64,000 bases of DNA, from NCBI GenBank assembly GCA_036898135.1, contig CM072512.1:41236118-41300117 (forward strand). Reading direction: 5' to 3'. Below the pieces are notes generated by a model. That model ran no database searches. It had not been told where the DNA came from and was given only the letters and a program-made list of their open reading frames with translations. Of this stretch, positions 47,101 to 57,339 are shown piece after piece; positions within the stretch are counted from its first letter, which is position 1, and each line of letters opens with the position of its first letter. The DNA is from Oncomelania hupensis (taxonomy: Eukaryota > Mollusca > Gastropoda > Littorinimorpha > Pomatiopsidae). A program made the position numbers and the translations under genes.

Positions 47101-47664
47101 CAAGACGTCGTAGTCTTTAGCGTCATCGTCCGACAATCTGGTGTAGACGTCGAGTGCTTCTCCCGTCAGAAGTGCACTTAGTCGAATCGCCCAGTCTTGA
47201 GGTTGCCAGTTAGAGCTTTTGGCAAACCTTTCAAATCTCGCCAAATAACTGTCGATCTGGTCCTTCCCGTCGACGAAAGCTGGCAATTTTGGAGCCATGT
47301 GGTCGCTGACGACTTGTGGCGCATGCTGATTGTTTTGGATACGCGCCAACTCCAGCTGGTACTGACGATCAGCTTCTAGTCATCTTTCTTCCATCTCTCT
47401 TTCTTCTCGGCGTCGCTGCTCTTCTGCTTCTCTTTCTTGACGCCGCTCTTCTCTTTCTTCTCGGCGACGCTGCTCTTCTTTTTCTTGACGTTGACGCTGT
47501 TCTTCCTTTTCTTCCCGGCGTCGTTGCTCTTCAAATTCTCTTTCTTCACGGCGACGCTGCTCTTCTAATTCTCGTTCTTGTATTCTCTCCTGGGACTTGA
47601 CGTACTCCGTCAGCTGTTTCCCTTTTAGATTCAGTTGAATCCCTTTCTGCCAGAAGTCAGCCAT
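44110..47664 (-). CDS. gag-protease-integrase polyprotein of element C, with in-frame UGA and RT/RNase H deletion
   Basis: ATG at 47664 (MADFWQKGIQLNLKGKQLTE). Residues about 25-94 are a Glu/Arg-rich coiled coil, followed by UGA at 47382-47380. The same frame then stays open for about 1090 codons. It contains a capsid domain (YLARFERFAKSSNWQPQDWA), a CX2CX4HX4C knuckle (GCFTCNATDHRAANC, near residue 335), a protease with DSG instead of DTG (LRDSGCSGVIV, near 452), integrase HHCC, a D-D-E core (LDLIGEI, LTDLGTQFV, NGLVEKFN) and a GPY module (WKGPYEVE). After VPGSTTLVEHEVHT the frame jumps to QTWKEHLQTLRELF, so RT up to and including the YxDD motif is missing. After SKCILGADNVDCVGH it ends in unrelated sequence. 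Gag and integrase could be made if the UGA is decoded or bypassed; RT could not. Confidence 0.92.
47380..47382 (-). other. In-frame UGA in a CUAG readthrough context
   Basis: Minus strand AGA TGA CTA GAA. The frames on both sides are the same and remain open for 94 codons upstream and about 1090 downstream. UGA followed by CUAG is the known strong stop-codon readthrough signal. The alternative is a C-to-T change of a CGA arginine codon. Confidence 0.75.
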
Positions 47665-48181
47665 CTTGATGATTCTGGAAAGTTCTTTTCTGGAAAGTTC
47701 TTTTTCTAGAAGGTTCTTGGCTGTGCTGTACCTTTCTAGACTGTTCTAGAACAGCACGCTTTCTGCAGTAGCGCTGATGCTCGTTACTAGTCGCTTTCGC
47801 TGACGCAGGCCCCGCTGTCCTCGTCGTATGCGACGCTGCACCACGCTAGTGTTGATGTACACGCTCCTGTGCTGAAGTAGACGCGACGTCCGCTCGCCGC
47901 TCTCTGTAACACTGGCGATGTAGCTCCGAGACTGTCCCTTGACGTAGTCCTGCGGCAGCCACGTAGTCCCGCTCTGTTGTTCGCTCACGAAGCAACTCTT
48001 CGGCGACTACACGCCCTTGCAGTCAACCCGAACCTATCGGTGATGTAGTCCCAGTATGTTGGCCCCTCTCGACGCAACTCGTTGGCGGCTACCCTCGATG
48101 ACTGCCTCTCGTAACGTTGACTCGCTTGTTGTAGCAGTTGAACCCTTGGCTATGGCGTGAATCGCGGCTTGACCCCCAAAA
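47665..48181 (-). other. Leader of element C
   Basis: Untranslated region from gag to the 5' LTR. Next to the LTR the minus strand reads TTTTGGGGGTCAAGCC, probably the PBS (TGGGGGTCAAGCC, 3 bases from the LTR). The primer tRNA is not assigned. Heat-shock-type pentamers fill the gag-proximal end. Confidence 0.6.
47673..47751. promoter_or_regulatory. Cluster of heat-shock-element-like GAA/TTC pentamers
   Basis: TTCTGGAAAGTTC at 47673-47685 and 47688-47700, TTCTAGAAGGTTC at 47704-47716, and TTCTAGACTGTTCTAGAA at 47734-47751. Each matches the alternating nTTCnnGAAnnTTCn rule with exact 5 bp phasing; the last has one mismatch (GAC). Thirteen pentamers lie within 79 bp, 9-87 bases upstream of the gag ATG. 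Binding by HSF is inferred from the motif only. Confidence 0.6.
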
Positions 48182-48844
48182 TGTTACACTCGGTTTGATG
48201 TTGGAGTTTTCTATCAGTATCTGATTCAGCCCCGATGCTTGAATTCCTGATAGTTGTGTAACTCAGATTCGTTTATTCACGCAACCCGCTCAAGCAGCAT
48301 ACAAGTCACAAAGTCGACGTATGAAGTTTTCCACTTTTATTCAGCACACATCAACAACTGCATACAATCGCTCAATCGCCTTTCCACTCTCAAATTTACT
48401 TTCCAATTCACTATCAACAACAATCAACATCTCAACTTTTTTAACAGTATGGTGCTTATATAGTCTCTCTACATATACGGGAATAAACGAGAATAATCCT
48501 ACATAAAACACCACAACCAATCAAAATTAATTTCATCATCACGTGACTCACGTCATACAACCTCATTTGGAATGGAAGCTTCCATGGTAACCAACAGAAT
48601 AATCCACACGCTTCGATCGATAGTAAACAACTGACTCGAGAACGTTCTCAAATAATGTCGAGCAACTAAAAACATCAACGTTACACAAAGCTTCTTCTAA
48701 TAACAACGCAAAATCAAATCAAAGATAAATACACTCTATTACTGCATGCGTTGCAAAAATAAAACGAACAAGCCTACCATTGCACTCGCTTCACACATAA
48801 CATCGTGCGCATTTCATACGCACCATTCGCGTTTCAACGTAACA
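48182..48844 (-). repeat. 5' LTR of element C
   Basis: 663 bp. No difference from the left LTR was seen by eye. Confidence 0.95.
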
Positions 48845-48849
48845 AAGGC

Positions 48850-49207
48850 ATTGTTGCTAAATACAAAATTATTTATTTATAAAATGCATTATTTAACAGA
48901 CTGTGTTAAATAATGTTGCTGTTTTTTTTAGAAATGTTTCTAAAAAAAGATTTGTTTACATACAAAATGCAGTATTTAGGAGAATTTGCTAAATAAAGTA
49001 TTATTTAGAAGTAATTCCTAAATAATGGAATATTTACATAAACAATTCATTGTTTAGGGACTGCAATTTCCATTTTTAGAGTATTCTAGGATTCGCTCGA
49101 AAACTTGGTTTTAATAATTTGACTGCTTTTTAAAATTAAATGCAAGATCTTTCCAAAAAAATTATATCCAAAAGTGTTTGTTAATTATTTATGTTTTCAA
49201 CATAAAT
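48850..49207. other. AT-rich imperfect palindromic sequence
   Basis: Contains repeated CTAAATAA/TTATTTAG motifs in both orientations (for example near 48890, 49000, 49050). Similar motifs reappear at 49985-50050 (GTACCTAAAC...GTTTAGGTAA), on the other side of an inserted LINE fragment. It is probably one older AT-rich element split by the LINE. Confidence 0.45.
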
Positions 49208-49972
49208 CGTGTCAGATGCCCTTGCAGATCACGAAGGCACAGTCAGCATAGGGGGTAGTGCAATTTCCAACCATCGCGGATGGCATTGATGGATTGGCAG
49301 GAGAGGAACAAGAACTTGAACAGCTGGTACAGAGGTTTGACACCACCGCCAGAGCCTATGGAATGGAAATAAGTGCAGAGAAGACCAAACTGATGACCAA
49401 CAACATCAATGGCATTAACATGGACATCAAGGTTCAAGGCCAATCCATCAAAACAGTGCATAGCTTCTAATGTTTAGGAACCATTGTATCAGACATCGGT
49501 CTACATTCCAAGGTAAGGCTGCTGCGCTCCTTTGTCATCTCCATCGTCCGCTTGCAAAACATGGACTCTCACAGCAGGTCTACAACGAAGAAAACAAAGC
49601 ATGGAGATAAGGTGCTGCAGCAAACTTCTGGGCATTTCCTATACCCAGCACAACACCAACAACGGTCCGACAGACCATCACACAAGCCATTGAACAACAC
49701 GATGATATGGTCACAGTGGTGAAGAAACGGAAACTCCGATGGTATGGCCACGTTACCAAAGCATCCGGCCTTGCAAAGACCATCCTGCAAGACACGGTGC
49801 AATGAGGCAGAAGAAGAGGTGGGAGGACAACATTCTAGAATGGACTGGCTTGACACTAAGCGAAGCCATGATGGTTGCTGAGGACAGAGAAAGATGGTGT
49901 ACGCTGGTTAAACGATCATCTGTGGTGCCCGAACGACCTTCGAGCTACGGGATAGGAAAGGATACAATAGCA
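49208..49972 (+). mobile_element. (GGATA)n-tailed LINE, internally deleted (copy 6)
   Basis: Begins TCAGATGCCCTTGCAGATC, matching 38354 of the long copy. It retains IDGLAGEEQELEQLVQRFDT and WKR-type C-terminal pieces (TGLTLSEAMMVAEDRERW), but carries internal deletions (no HRFADD) and frameshifts. Tail GGGATAGGAAAGGATA. Confidence 0.85.
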
Positions 49973-50284
49973 AACATGCCTTATTTACCTATATCATGAT
50001 TTATGTACCTAAACAAGATATTGTTTAGGTAAATAATAAGTTATATACTGAGAAAAAAAATATTTATAGAAATCTTACTTGGTAAACAAATGGTTAATTA
50101 GAAAATATGTTTCTAAGTAAAGATTACTTAGCTAAAATTTGTGAAAATAAATATTTTACAAAGGGAATTGCATAATAGGCTACGATGTAAATTGTTTTCA
50201 CAGTTGATGTTATCTGTGAATGATGTAATATACCACCTAAAGAATGTCTCTTTGTAGTTATATTATGTCCTCAGTTAATTTAAC
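49973..50284. other. AT-rich interval; no gene
   Basis: Continues the palindromic AT-rich sequence seen left of the LINE fragment, then unremarkable DNA. Confidence 0.4.
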
Positions 50285-50445
50285 GAGGTAGGGGCGCCTC
50301 GTAACATGGCGCCGGTTTCCTATGCCGAAGGTCGCGGGTTCGATTCCCACAAGGATCGAACGTATGTGACTTAGGTACGAGATTACTCAGGTCACCGAGG
50401 GTTTTCTCCGGGTACTTCGGTTTCCTCTCTCCCTTTAAAAATCAT
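50285..50445 (+). repeat. tRNA-headed SINE (family 3), partial
   Basis: The B box GGGTTCGATTCC is at about 50336, preceded by a poor A-box region. It is followed by ATGTGACTTAGGTACGAG, then GGGTTTTCTCCGGGTACTTC, GGTTTCCTCTCTCCC, a module I recognise as common in invertebrate SINE bodies. TSDs were not found. A TA repeat follows at 50463-50480. Confidence 0.55.
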
Positions 50446-50697
50446 ATTTAATGCAGTCAAACTATATATATATATATAGATATAGACAAATTATATTTCC
50501 TTTCTTTCCTTATAATAATGACACTCTTTCTTTTATTAGCATTCTCCCTACCTTTACAGGGCATGTTTGCGTAACAGATTTGCGTTTGTAGTGTGTGTGA
50601 GAATGGGTGAAACCTGTGTGAGCGTGTAATGTTGGTTGGTAAAGGTCGCCGGCTTCGAGCCTGATTGCTATTTGGGGAAAAAGCGCGTACATAGTAT

Positions 50698-50698
50698 C

Positions 50699-50777
<79 letters not shown>
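50698..50777. repeat. (TTA)n microsatellite at the insertion site of element D
   Basis: About 26 TTA units ending at the LTR. The 5 bp before the LTR are TTATT (50778-50782). Confidence 0.95.
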
Positions 50778-50782
50778 TTATT

Positions 50783-52516
50783 TGTCACGAACTGGCTAGT
50801 TTTAACTCTGCCTATTACTATTCAGCCTTGTGTAGTTATTGTAACTTTAGAAGTTAGACTATTACACAGCAGCAATTAAATTACACAGCAGACCACACAC
50901 GGCGAGCGAGCCACCCACATCGCAGTGAGTCAGCACTTGAGCTTTGAATCGGACCGTTTTAACCAATCAGCAGCAGGCTAAGTGGGTAGAGCAGTTTTGA
51001 CTGTGTCAAAACCTGTTGTTTGTAGATTATAGTCACACGACACTTTCGCATATAGGTGACTACTGGACCGATTTATACTGACACCAGCGGGCCAGTTGTT
51101 GGTAAAGGGGAAAATAATATGATCACACGTTGACCAATCCGGGATTCGAACCAGCGACCTTTAGGTTACTAGCAAGACGCTCTTACCAACTGAGCTACCC
51201 GGCCCCTCTTGTCAAAACCTAGCACAGCTTGGTCAGTCGTGGGTGAGACGAGGAAGAAGTAACATCTAAATAGCTAGCAGAGAAATCTCTTCACTCATAG
51301 ACCAGGAAGCAGGACTTTAGAATCTCCGAATTCTATTAAGTCACAACGGGCCTGAACTTGTCAAACAGGTAAATGAACACCCTTCTGTTTCATCGTGATA
51401 TATTTGTATTATTGTTGAAATTATGTTTGTGGAATTTGCTATGCATAAATGTGAATTGTTAATCCGAATTTGCGTGAACACGTGGAACAGCCGAACATGT
51501 GGCGAAACACGACCGGTTGCGCCGCCATGTTGTATACCGTACGGAACCACTGTTGTTGAACTTATATGTATGTTTGCAGACCAGTGGCTGTACCACTGAA
51601 TGTTTATAATATTATTAATTCTGTATGTGTATAGTTAGACACGATTGATATTTATGTATGTATAGGAATTTAGAGTGAGATTCCAGTGGACCCCGGAAGT
51701 AGCAGAATGTTCGTCGCTTATGTATAGAGATGTGGAGCTATCACTGAGGGCTACTTTGGCTTTCAGTGAGACGCTCTGCACAAACCGATTATTCAGGGTT
51801 GTGCAGAATTTCGTCTCTTATATTACAGACGAGCAGGCGAGCTATCCTGTGCACCCCACTCCACAGAAACGACTAGTTGGTTGAGGAGACTCTACCGCAC
51901 AAGACGGAAAGAGCTACCCGAAGAAACACCCTGTCAGACCCCACAGCGTGGCAAGGGAACCCAACTACACAACGACAAAGGTGTACCAGAAGCTACCTCA
52001 CAGAAGGACTTCGACCGCACCATCAGAAAGTTAAGTGTAATCTCCGAAGGTGCACTTAAACTGATCATAGCAGGACCACAGTAGTCCAACTCTTCAGAAA
52101 CTGTAAAACGGACCACAGTAGTCCAAATCTACATGAAATATTATAGCAAAGTGCCCGAGGAAGAAAAAACAGCTGCCTATACTAGACTATCAGCGATCGA
52201 ACTATTAGCAGTGACTGAGACTTTTTAAGTTAGATTAGTACTTAGAGAACCTTGTATAGAGTAGAAGAAATAAATGTGTGATTTTAACTGTTATCAAGTG
52301 GCTGGACTACATATGATTCATAGCCGTGTGAAAGCTAGTGTGACAGTAATCTCTTACCATTTTTCTATCTATTTCTGTACCCCAACCTTAACACAGAACG
52401 AGCTAAACAAATAAATTTATTAAAGTAATTCATAGGGTGACTTACTAGCAGTTCCCACCGAATAAACGTGAGGGTCCATAATTCCATTGTGCAGAGCCCA
52501 TAAACCCCACGTGACA
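50783..52516 (+). repeat. 5' LTR of element D (interrupted by a SINE)
   Basis: Starts TGTCACGAACTGG and ends CCCCACGTGACA. 1734 bp includes a 195 bp SINE plus an 11 bp TSD. An AATAAA motif at 52269-52274 may serve as polyadenylation signal. It carries a 69-codon frame (51675-51884) shared with element B LTRs. Confidence 0.95.
51004..51220 (-). mobile_element. tRNA-derived SINE (family 1, copy 2) inside the 5' LTR of element D
   Basis: Body 51015-51209, flanked by TGTCAAAACCT (51004-51014, 51210-51220). The homologous position in the 3' LTR (about 57728) has the single, uninterrupted target. The A box lies in GGGTAGCTCAGTTGGTAAG and the B box GGTTCGAATCC on the minus strand. Nearly identical to the copy at 7193-7391. 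Confidence 0.93.
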
Positions 52517-52884
52517 CTTTAATTGGCGAGCCTAGCCAGGATCTGTGTATAATAGGAATTGGGTATAACCGGACCTAAGTACAATAAAATTAGATAACAG
52601 TAGGAGTAGTAGAATAACTTAGAATAGTGGTAACAAGGACTGATCAGTTGGGTGCACTATTCTTTACTTAAAAACTTTTTTGCTTCAAATATTTTTGTGT
52701 CTGTATGTTGCATCGTTCTTTTGCAGGTTTTGCTTAAATAACTGTTGTATGCCATTTGACTCTTGTTTTATTCTATTATTGATTACGAATTGTATGGTCT
52801 TTGCATTGTTTTTATTGAATTGCAATATTGCTAGTGTTTTGGTATTCCACGTGATTCAGAGGTTGTTCATAGACACGTTTGGCA
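52517..52884 (+). other. Leader and primer binding site of element D
   Basis: PBS TGGCGAGCCTAGCCAGG at 52524-52540, seven bases after the LTR. Then AT-rich leader to the gag ATG at 52885. Confidence 0.65.
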
Positions 52885-55800
52885 ATGTCGGACCCAGTGG
52901 CCTTGAGATTGCGTTTCAAGGAACTAGGAGAAGCTTTACACTTAGCAGGGGCAGACCTAATTGCGTATATCAATGCAGAGGTAGAGAAACAGGAAGCTAA
53001 GGCAGAGAGAGCAGCAGAGAGAGAGGCGAAGAAACTCGAAGCAGAACAGCGAAAAGCAGAACTAGAAGCAGAGCAGAAGAAATTAGAGGCAGAGAGAGAA
53101 ACGAGGAAATTAGAGCTAGCAGCAGAGAGAGATGCAGAAGTTAGGAAATGGGAGTATGAGAGGGCAGAAAAAGAAAAAGAGAGGGCAGAAAAAGAAAAAG
53201 AGAGGGAAGAAAAGGAAAAAGAAAGACAGCATGAGTTAGAGCTAAGAAGATTGGGATCAGGAGCTTCATGTTCTTCCTCAACCCCTCCCCACTCAGATCA
53301 GCTAGAGGTAGCATCCAACCCTGTACAAGGAATGTCATTTCCACTGGGAACATTCAATGAGAGAGAAGAAGGTCTAGATCTCTATCTGACTAGGTTTGAG
53401 CGTCTAGCAACAGAGTACAAACTAGATCCCACTCATTGGTCTTTTAAGCTTAGTCAAGGGCTTAGAGGAAAGGCTTATGACATCTACAGTAAGCTACCGA
53501 CTGACAGAGTGACTGACTATCACAAAGTAAAAGAGGCACTCCTAACGGGATTCGAACTAACAGGAGAATGCTACCGGCAAAAGTTCCGCACCAATCGGAG
53601 GGTGAAAGGAGAGAGCTATGCGCAGTTCGCGGATCGGTTGTCCACAATGCTGGATAAGTGGATTAGCCAGTCAGCCACGGCTAAGACGTATGATGGACTG
53701 ACAGAACTGTTAGTATGGGAACAGCTACGGGAAACCATGACCCCCGAGCTGAGAACATTCTCAGTAGAGCAGGGCGCGGAAAGACTGGAAGATCTGGTCA
53801 AGGTCGCAGATAGGTACGTGGCCGCACACGGAGAAGCCAAGAGCTTCAGGCGAGACCTAAAGCCTAACGGGAAAGAGGCACAGAAAAGAAGCCCTAACCG
53901 AGAAGAGCGCACCGCGAATAAGCCGAATAACCCCAGACCTGGGCAAAATAAAGGACCCAACACGGAATTCGGGAAAAGAGGTCCTGCAGAACAGAGACGG
54001 TATTGTTCGTTCTGCAACAGAAACAATCACTCCACCGCAGAATGTTTCAAGTTGGCCGCACAACGTAGGGAAGAGCGCGAAAGCCGGCCAGCGCACAGAG
54101 TTCTAACTCAAAGCAGCGGTAACAAGCCACACACAATCGGAGATCACCCATCGGTGACAGACACGGTCAAGGTCAACGGAAAAGAAGCGAACTGTCTGTA
54201 TGACACAGGTGTATCATACGACGCGATAGTTAGCGAGTCTCTTGTATCGCGCGCGGACTTGACAGACAAGACAGTCGACTTACAAGGAGCAGACTTGACG
54301 AAACCGACGACTACTTGCCCAATAGCATGGATCGAAGTAGAGAGTAGGTACGTCACAGGACGAATCCAAGCAGCTGTTTTACAGAAACCCCTGTATGATC
54401 TAGTGCTAGGTTGTAGGTATGTGTTCTTAGGCACGCCCCCTAAAACTGTAGAGATAGCTGCAGTGCAAACCAGGGCCCAAGCTAAAACCCAACCACCCCA
54501 GCCCGAGTTCGCTCCGAATCCAGGACTCGAAGAGATCAAAACAGCACAGAAAGAAGACACCTCGATAGCGAAGTGCTTCCAGAAGCTACCCAAGGCGCAC
54601 ACACCCCCGCACAAGGGAGACTTCTACATGGAAGAGGGAGTTCTACATCGACAAGGAGATGGAGATCACACCCAACTAGTACTACCAGCCACCCTTCGAG
54701 CCCAAGTACTAGAGTTAGGCCACAGCATGCCACTCAGCGGACACATGGGAATTGGAGCTACAGTGCAGAGAATCAGCGCACACTACTATTGGCCAGGAAT
54801 CACGGAGGATGTCAAGCGCTACGTGAAATCTTGCCACCAATGTCAACGATATTCCCCGCGACATCACACCGTACCAGTTACCTTAGGACCATCAGTAGTA
54901 GTCGGCGTGCCATTCCAGCAAGTCTCAGTAGACATAGTGGGACCACTGCCCATGACCAAGAAGCGGAACAGATTTCTACTCACACTCGTCGACGCATGTA
55001 CGATGTGGTGCGAAGCAGTCCCATTGCCAGCGATCGACACCAAGAAGATTGCAGATGCACTCATCGCCATCTTTACCAGAGTCGGATTCCCGGACAGCAT
55101 TAGAACGGACAACGGATCTCAGTTCACCGGCCGCCTGATGCAAGACGTGTTCGAGTTGATACAAGTTCATCACATTCGCACACCACCATACCACCCAGCC
55201 AGCAACGGACAAGTAGAAAGACTGAATGGAACCCTTCTCACCATACTCAGGAAAGTCGCCGACGACAATCCAGAAGCGTGGGACACCTACGTGAATGCGG
55301 CACTGTTCGCATACCGAGAAACACCCCATGCAGCCACAGGCTACACCCCGTCAACATTGCTATTCGGCAGACCTCTAGCAGGACCGCTAGAAGCCCTACG
55401 CAGAAGTTGGACGGAAGCCAAGATAGACGACACACCAAGAGGTGCCACCAAGTACGTCGCAGACCTGCAGGAAACCCTCAAAGCAACGTGGAAGAAAGCT
55501 GGTGAAGCACTGAAGAAGGCAAGAGCCCGTCAGGCGAAGTACTACAACCGCCACGCGAAGGACAGAGAACTGCAAGTCGGCGATCAAGTGCTACTCTTAC
55601 TTCCAAGTGGAACCAACAAGCTGGACATCGCTTGGAGAGGACCGTACCGGGTGACTGCCAAGAAATCCAAGACAGTCTACCAAGTAGAGGTGAACGGGAG
55701 AGCCCGATACCACCACATCAATCTCCTCAAGAAGTATACGGACCGACCAGCGACCCCCAGCACTCACAACTTGTTAGCCATCGCCATCGCGGAAGAAGGA

Positions 55801-57339
55801 GAAAGCATGGAGACCAATGCAGTAGAGTATCCCCTGCACTCCAAAGAAACCTACAAAGACGTGATACTCAACGGAGACCTAGCCGCTAAACAGCAACAGC
55901 AAGTACTACAGGTCATTCGACAACATCAGACTGTGCTAACAGACCGACCAGGGAGGACAGACCTCGTCGAAGTAACCTTAACGGTGACCGACCCAACACC
56001 CGTCCGCCAAAAGCTCTACCCGATGCCACTGTCTCAGCAGCGAGCCATCAAGGAAGAGATAGACACCTTACTGGCAGCCGGAATCATCTCAGAGTCTACT
56101 TCACCCTACAGCGCAGGCACGGTATTGTTGCGAAAACCCAACGGAGAGCATCGACTGTGCATCGACTTCAGACTCCTGAATGCGGTAACGCAGTTCCAGC
56201 CAGAGCCACTCCCAGACCAGACAGACCTATTTGCCAAGCTACAGCGCGCTAAGTACTTCTCACGCATCGACCTCAGCAAAGGATACTACCAGATACCAGT
56301 ACAACCACAAGTCCGAAAGTACCTAGCGTTTAGCACTATGGAAGGACACTTCGAGTTCAACGTGCTTCCATTCGGACTCCACAACGCACCCAGCATCTTC
56401 AGCGCCATGATGCGAAAACTCCTGGCACCCCTGAGCAGCGAGCACCTACACTCGTTTATGGACGACATCCTCATCGCAACACCTACGTGGGAGGAACATG
56501 TCACGCTCCTACAACAACTACTCGCCCGCCTCAGAGACACGGGATTGACGGCAAGACCCACCAAATGTCAGATTGGATTCACAGAACTAGAATTTCTGGG
56601 ACACACCATCAGTCAAGGAAGCCTGCGACCGGTAGAAAAGACAGTGAAACGCCTACTCGACGCTCCTAGGCCCAAGACAAAGAAGGAAGTGCAGTCATTT
56701 CTAGGACTCTGCGGCTTCTACCAGAAGTTCATCCCCAACTACAACAGCATCGCCGTGCCACTGACAAATGGAACCCGGAAAATCGCCCCGGACAAAGTAG
56801 TTTGGACAGCGGAATGTGAGACAGCATTCCAAACACTCAAGGACAGAATGACATCGGCGCCAGTACTCCACCTACCCGATTTGACTCAGCCATTCGTTCT
56901 TCGCACCGACGCAAGCGACTTAGGCCTCGGAGCAGTACTGCTACAGCGCGACCCCAAGAATGCAGAGACGCTATTCCCTGTCGCCTACGCCAGCAGAAAA
57001 TTGAGACCCGCCGAGACCCACTACGCCACGTCGGAGAAAGAATGTCTTGGACTAGTCTGGGCCATACAGAAGTTTCAACTCTACCTGTATGGGACCCACT
57101 TCACAGTTCAGGTGGACCACCAACCACTATCGTTCCTGGCAGCCTCCAAATCCTTGAACTCTCGCCTGATGCGATGGGCACTCACCCTTCAGGCATACTC
57201 ATTCCAAATCGAGTACATCCCCGGCAAAGAGAACCACGGAGCCGACTACCTCAGTCGCCATCTCGTGGAGGACACAGCAGCTGTCGCCCACCCAACACAA
57301 CTAAGGGCCACAGCACCAGAATTCGTCCCCGCCCAATAA
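52885..57339 (+). CDS. Intact gag-pol polyprotein of element D (1484 codons, INT before RT)
   Basis: Start at the ATG in TTGGCAATGTCGG. Residues about 25-120 form a Lys/Glu/Ala/Arg coiled coil. The capsid-like domain has LTRFERLATEYKLDP. The zinc knuckle YCSFCNRNNHSTAEC is near 374, and the protease DTG near 440 (CLYDTGVSYDAIV). Integrase has an HHCC finger at about 613-654, D683, D742 and E778 (35 residues between the last two) and a GPY module near 919. Then come reverse transcriptase (CIDFRLLN, FSRIDLSKGYYQIP, FMDDILI at 1191-1197) and RNase H with D1342, E1386, D1411 and D1454. There is no frameshift or stop between gag and pol, and no envelope gene: only 167 bp separate the stop from the 3' LTR. 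All catalytic residues seem present, so activity is plausible (inference). Confidence 0.96.
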   Translation: MSDPVALRLRFKELGEALHLAGADLIAYINAEVEKQEAKAERAAEREAKKLEAEQRKAELEAEQKKLEAERETRKLELAAERDAEVRKWEYERAEKEKERAEKEKEREEKEKERQHELELRRLGSGASCSSSTPPHSDQLEVASNPVQGMSFPLGTFNEREEGLDLYLTRFERLATEYKLDPTHWSFKLSQGLRGKAYDIYSKLPTDRVTDYHKVKEALLTGFELTGECYRQKFRTNRRVKGESYAQFADRLSTMLDKWISQSATAKTYDGLTELLVWEQLRETMTPELRTFSVEQGAERLEDLVKVADRYVAAHGEAKSFRRDLKPNGKEAQKRSPNREERTANKPNNPRPGQNKGPNTEFGKRGPAEQRRYCSFCNRNNHSTAECFKLAAQRREERESRPAHRVLTQSSGNKPHTIGDHPSVTDTVKVNGKEANCLYDTGVSYDAIVSESLVSRADLTDKTVDLQGADLTKPTTTCPIAWIEVESRYVTGRIQAAVLQKPLYDLVLGCRYVFLGTPPKTVEIAAVQTRAQAKTQPPQPEFAPNPGLEEIKTAQKEDTSIAKCFQKLPKAHTPPHKGDFYMEEGVLHRQGDGDHTQLVLPATLRAQVLELGHSMPLSGHMGIGATVQRISAHYYWPGITEDVKRYVKSCHQCQRYSPRHHTVPVTLGPSVVVGVPFQQVSVDIVGPLPMTKKRNRFLLTLVDACTMWCEAVPLPAIDTKKIADALIAIFTRVGFPDSIRTDNGSQFTGRLMQDVFELIQVHHIRTPPYHPASNGQVERLNGTLLTILRKVADDNPEAWDTYVNAALFAYRETPHAATGYTPSTLLFGRPLAGPLEALRRSWTEAKIDDTPRGATKYVADLQETLKATWKKAGEALKKARARQAKYYNRHAKDRELQVGDQVLLLLPSGTNKLDIAWRGPYRVTAKKSKTVYQVEVNGRARYHHINLLKKYTDRPATPSTHNLLAIAIAEEGESMETNAVEYPLHSKETYKDVILNGDLAAKQQQQVLQVIRQHQTVLTDRPGRTDLVEVTLTVTDPTPVRQKLYPMPLSQQRAIKEEIDTLLAAGIISESTSPYSAGTVLLRKPNGEHRLCIDFRLLNAVTQFQPEPLPDQTDLFAKLQRAKYFSRIDLSKGYYQIPVQPQVRKYLAFSTMEGHFEFNVLPFGLHNAPSIFSAMMRKLLAPLSSEHLHSFMDDILIATPTWEEHVTLLQQLLARLRDTGLTARPTKCQIGFTELEFLGHTISQGSLRPVEKTVKRLLDAPRPKTKKEVQSFLGLCGFYQKFIPNYNSIAVPLTNGTRKIAPDKVVWTAECETAFQTLKDRMTSAPVLHLPDLTQPFVLRTDASDLGLGAVLLQRDPKNAETLFPVAYASRKLRPAETHYATSEKECLGLVWAIQKFQLYLYGTHFTVQVDHQPLSFLAASKSLNSRLMRWALTLQAYSFQIEYIPGKENHGADYLSRHLVEDTAAVAHPTQLRATAPEFVPAQ

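Larger units (their letters stand above)
43250..48849 (-). mobile_element. Element C: Gmr1-like LTR retrotransposon lacking RT core and RNase H
   Basis: LTRs of 663 bp at 43255-43917 and 48182-48844 look identical. TSD AAGGC is at 43250-43254 and 48845-48849. The internal region on the minus strand is leader, gag, protease (DSG), integrase and a residual RT tail. The total of 5590 bp is short because RT fingers/palm and RNase H are missing. It would depend on enzymes from another copy for mobility, yet identical LTRs indicate very recent insertion. It belongs to a different family from A, B and D (different LTR, gag and PBS) but the integrase is again upstream of the RT remnant. Confidence 0.94.
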
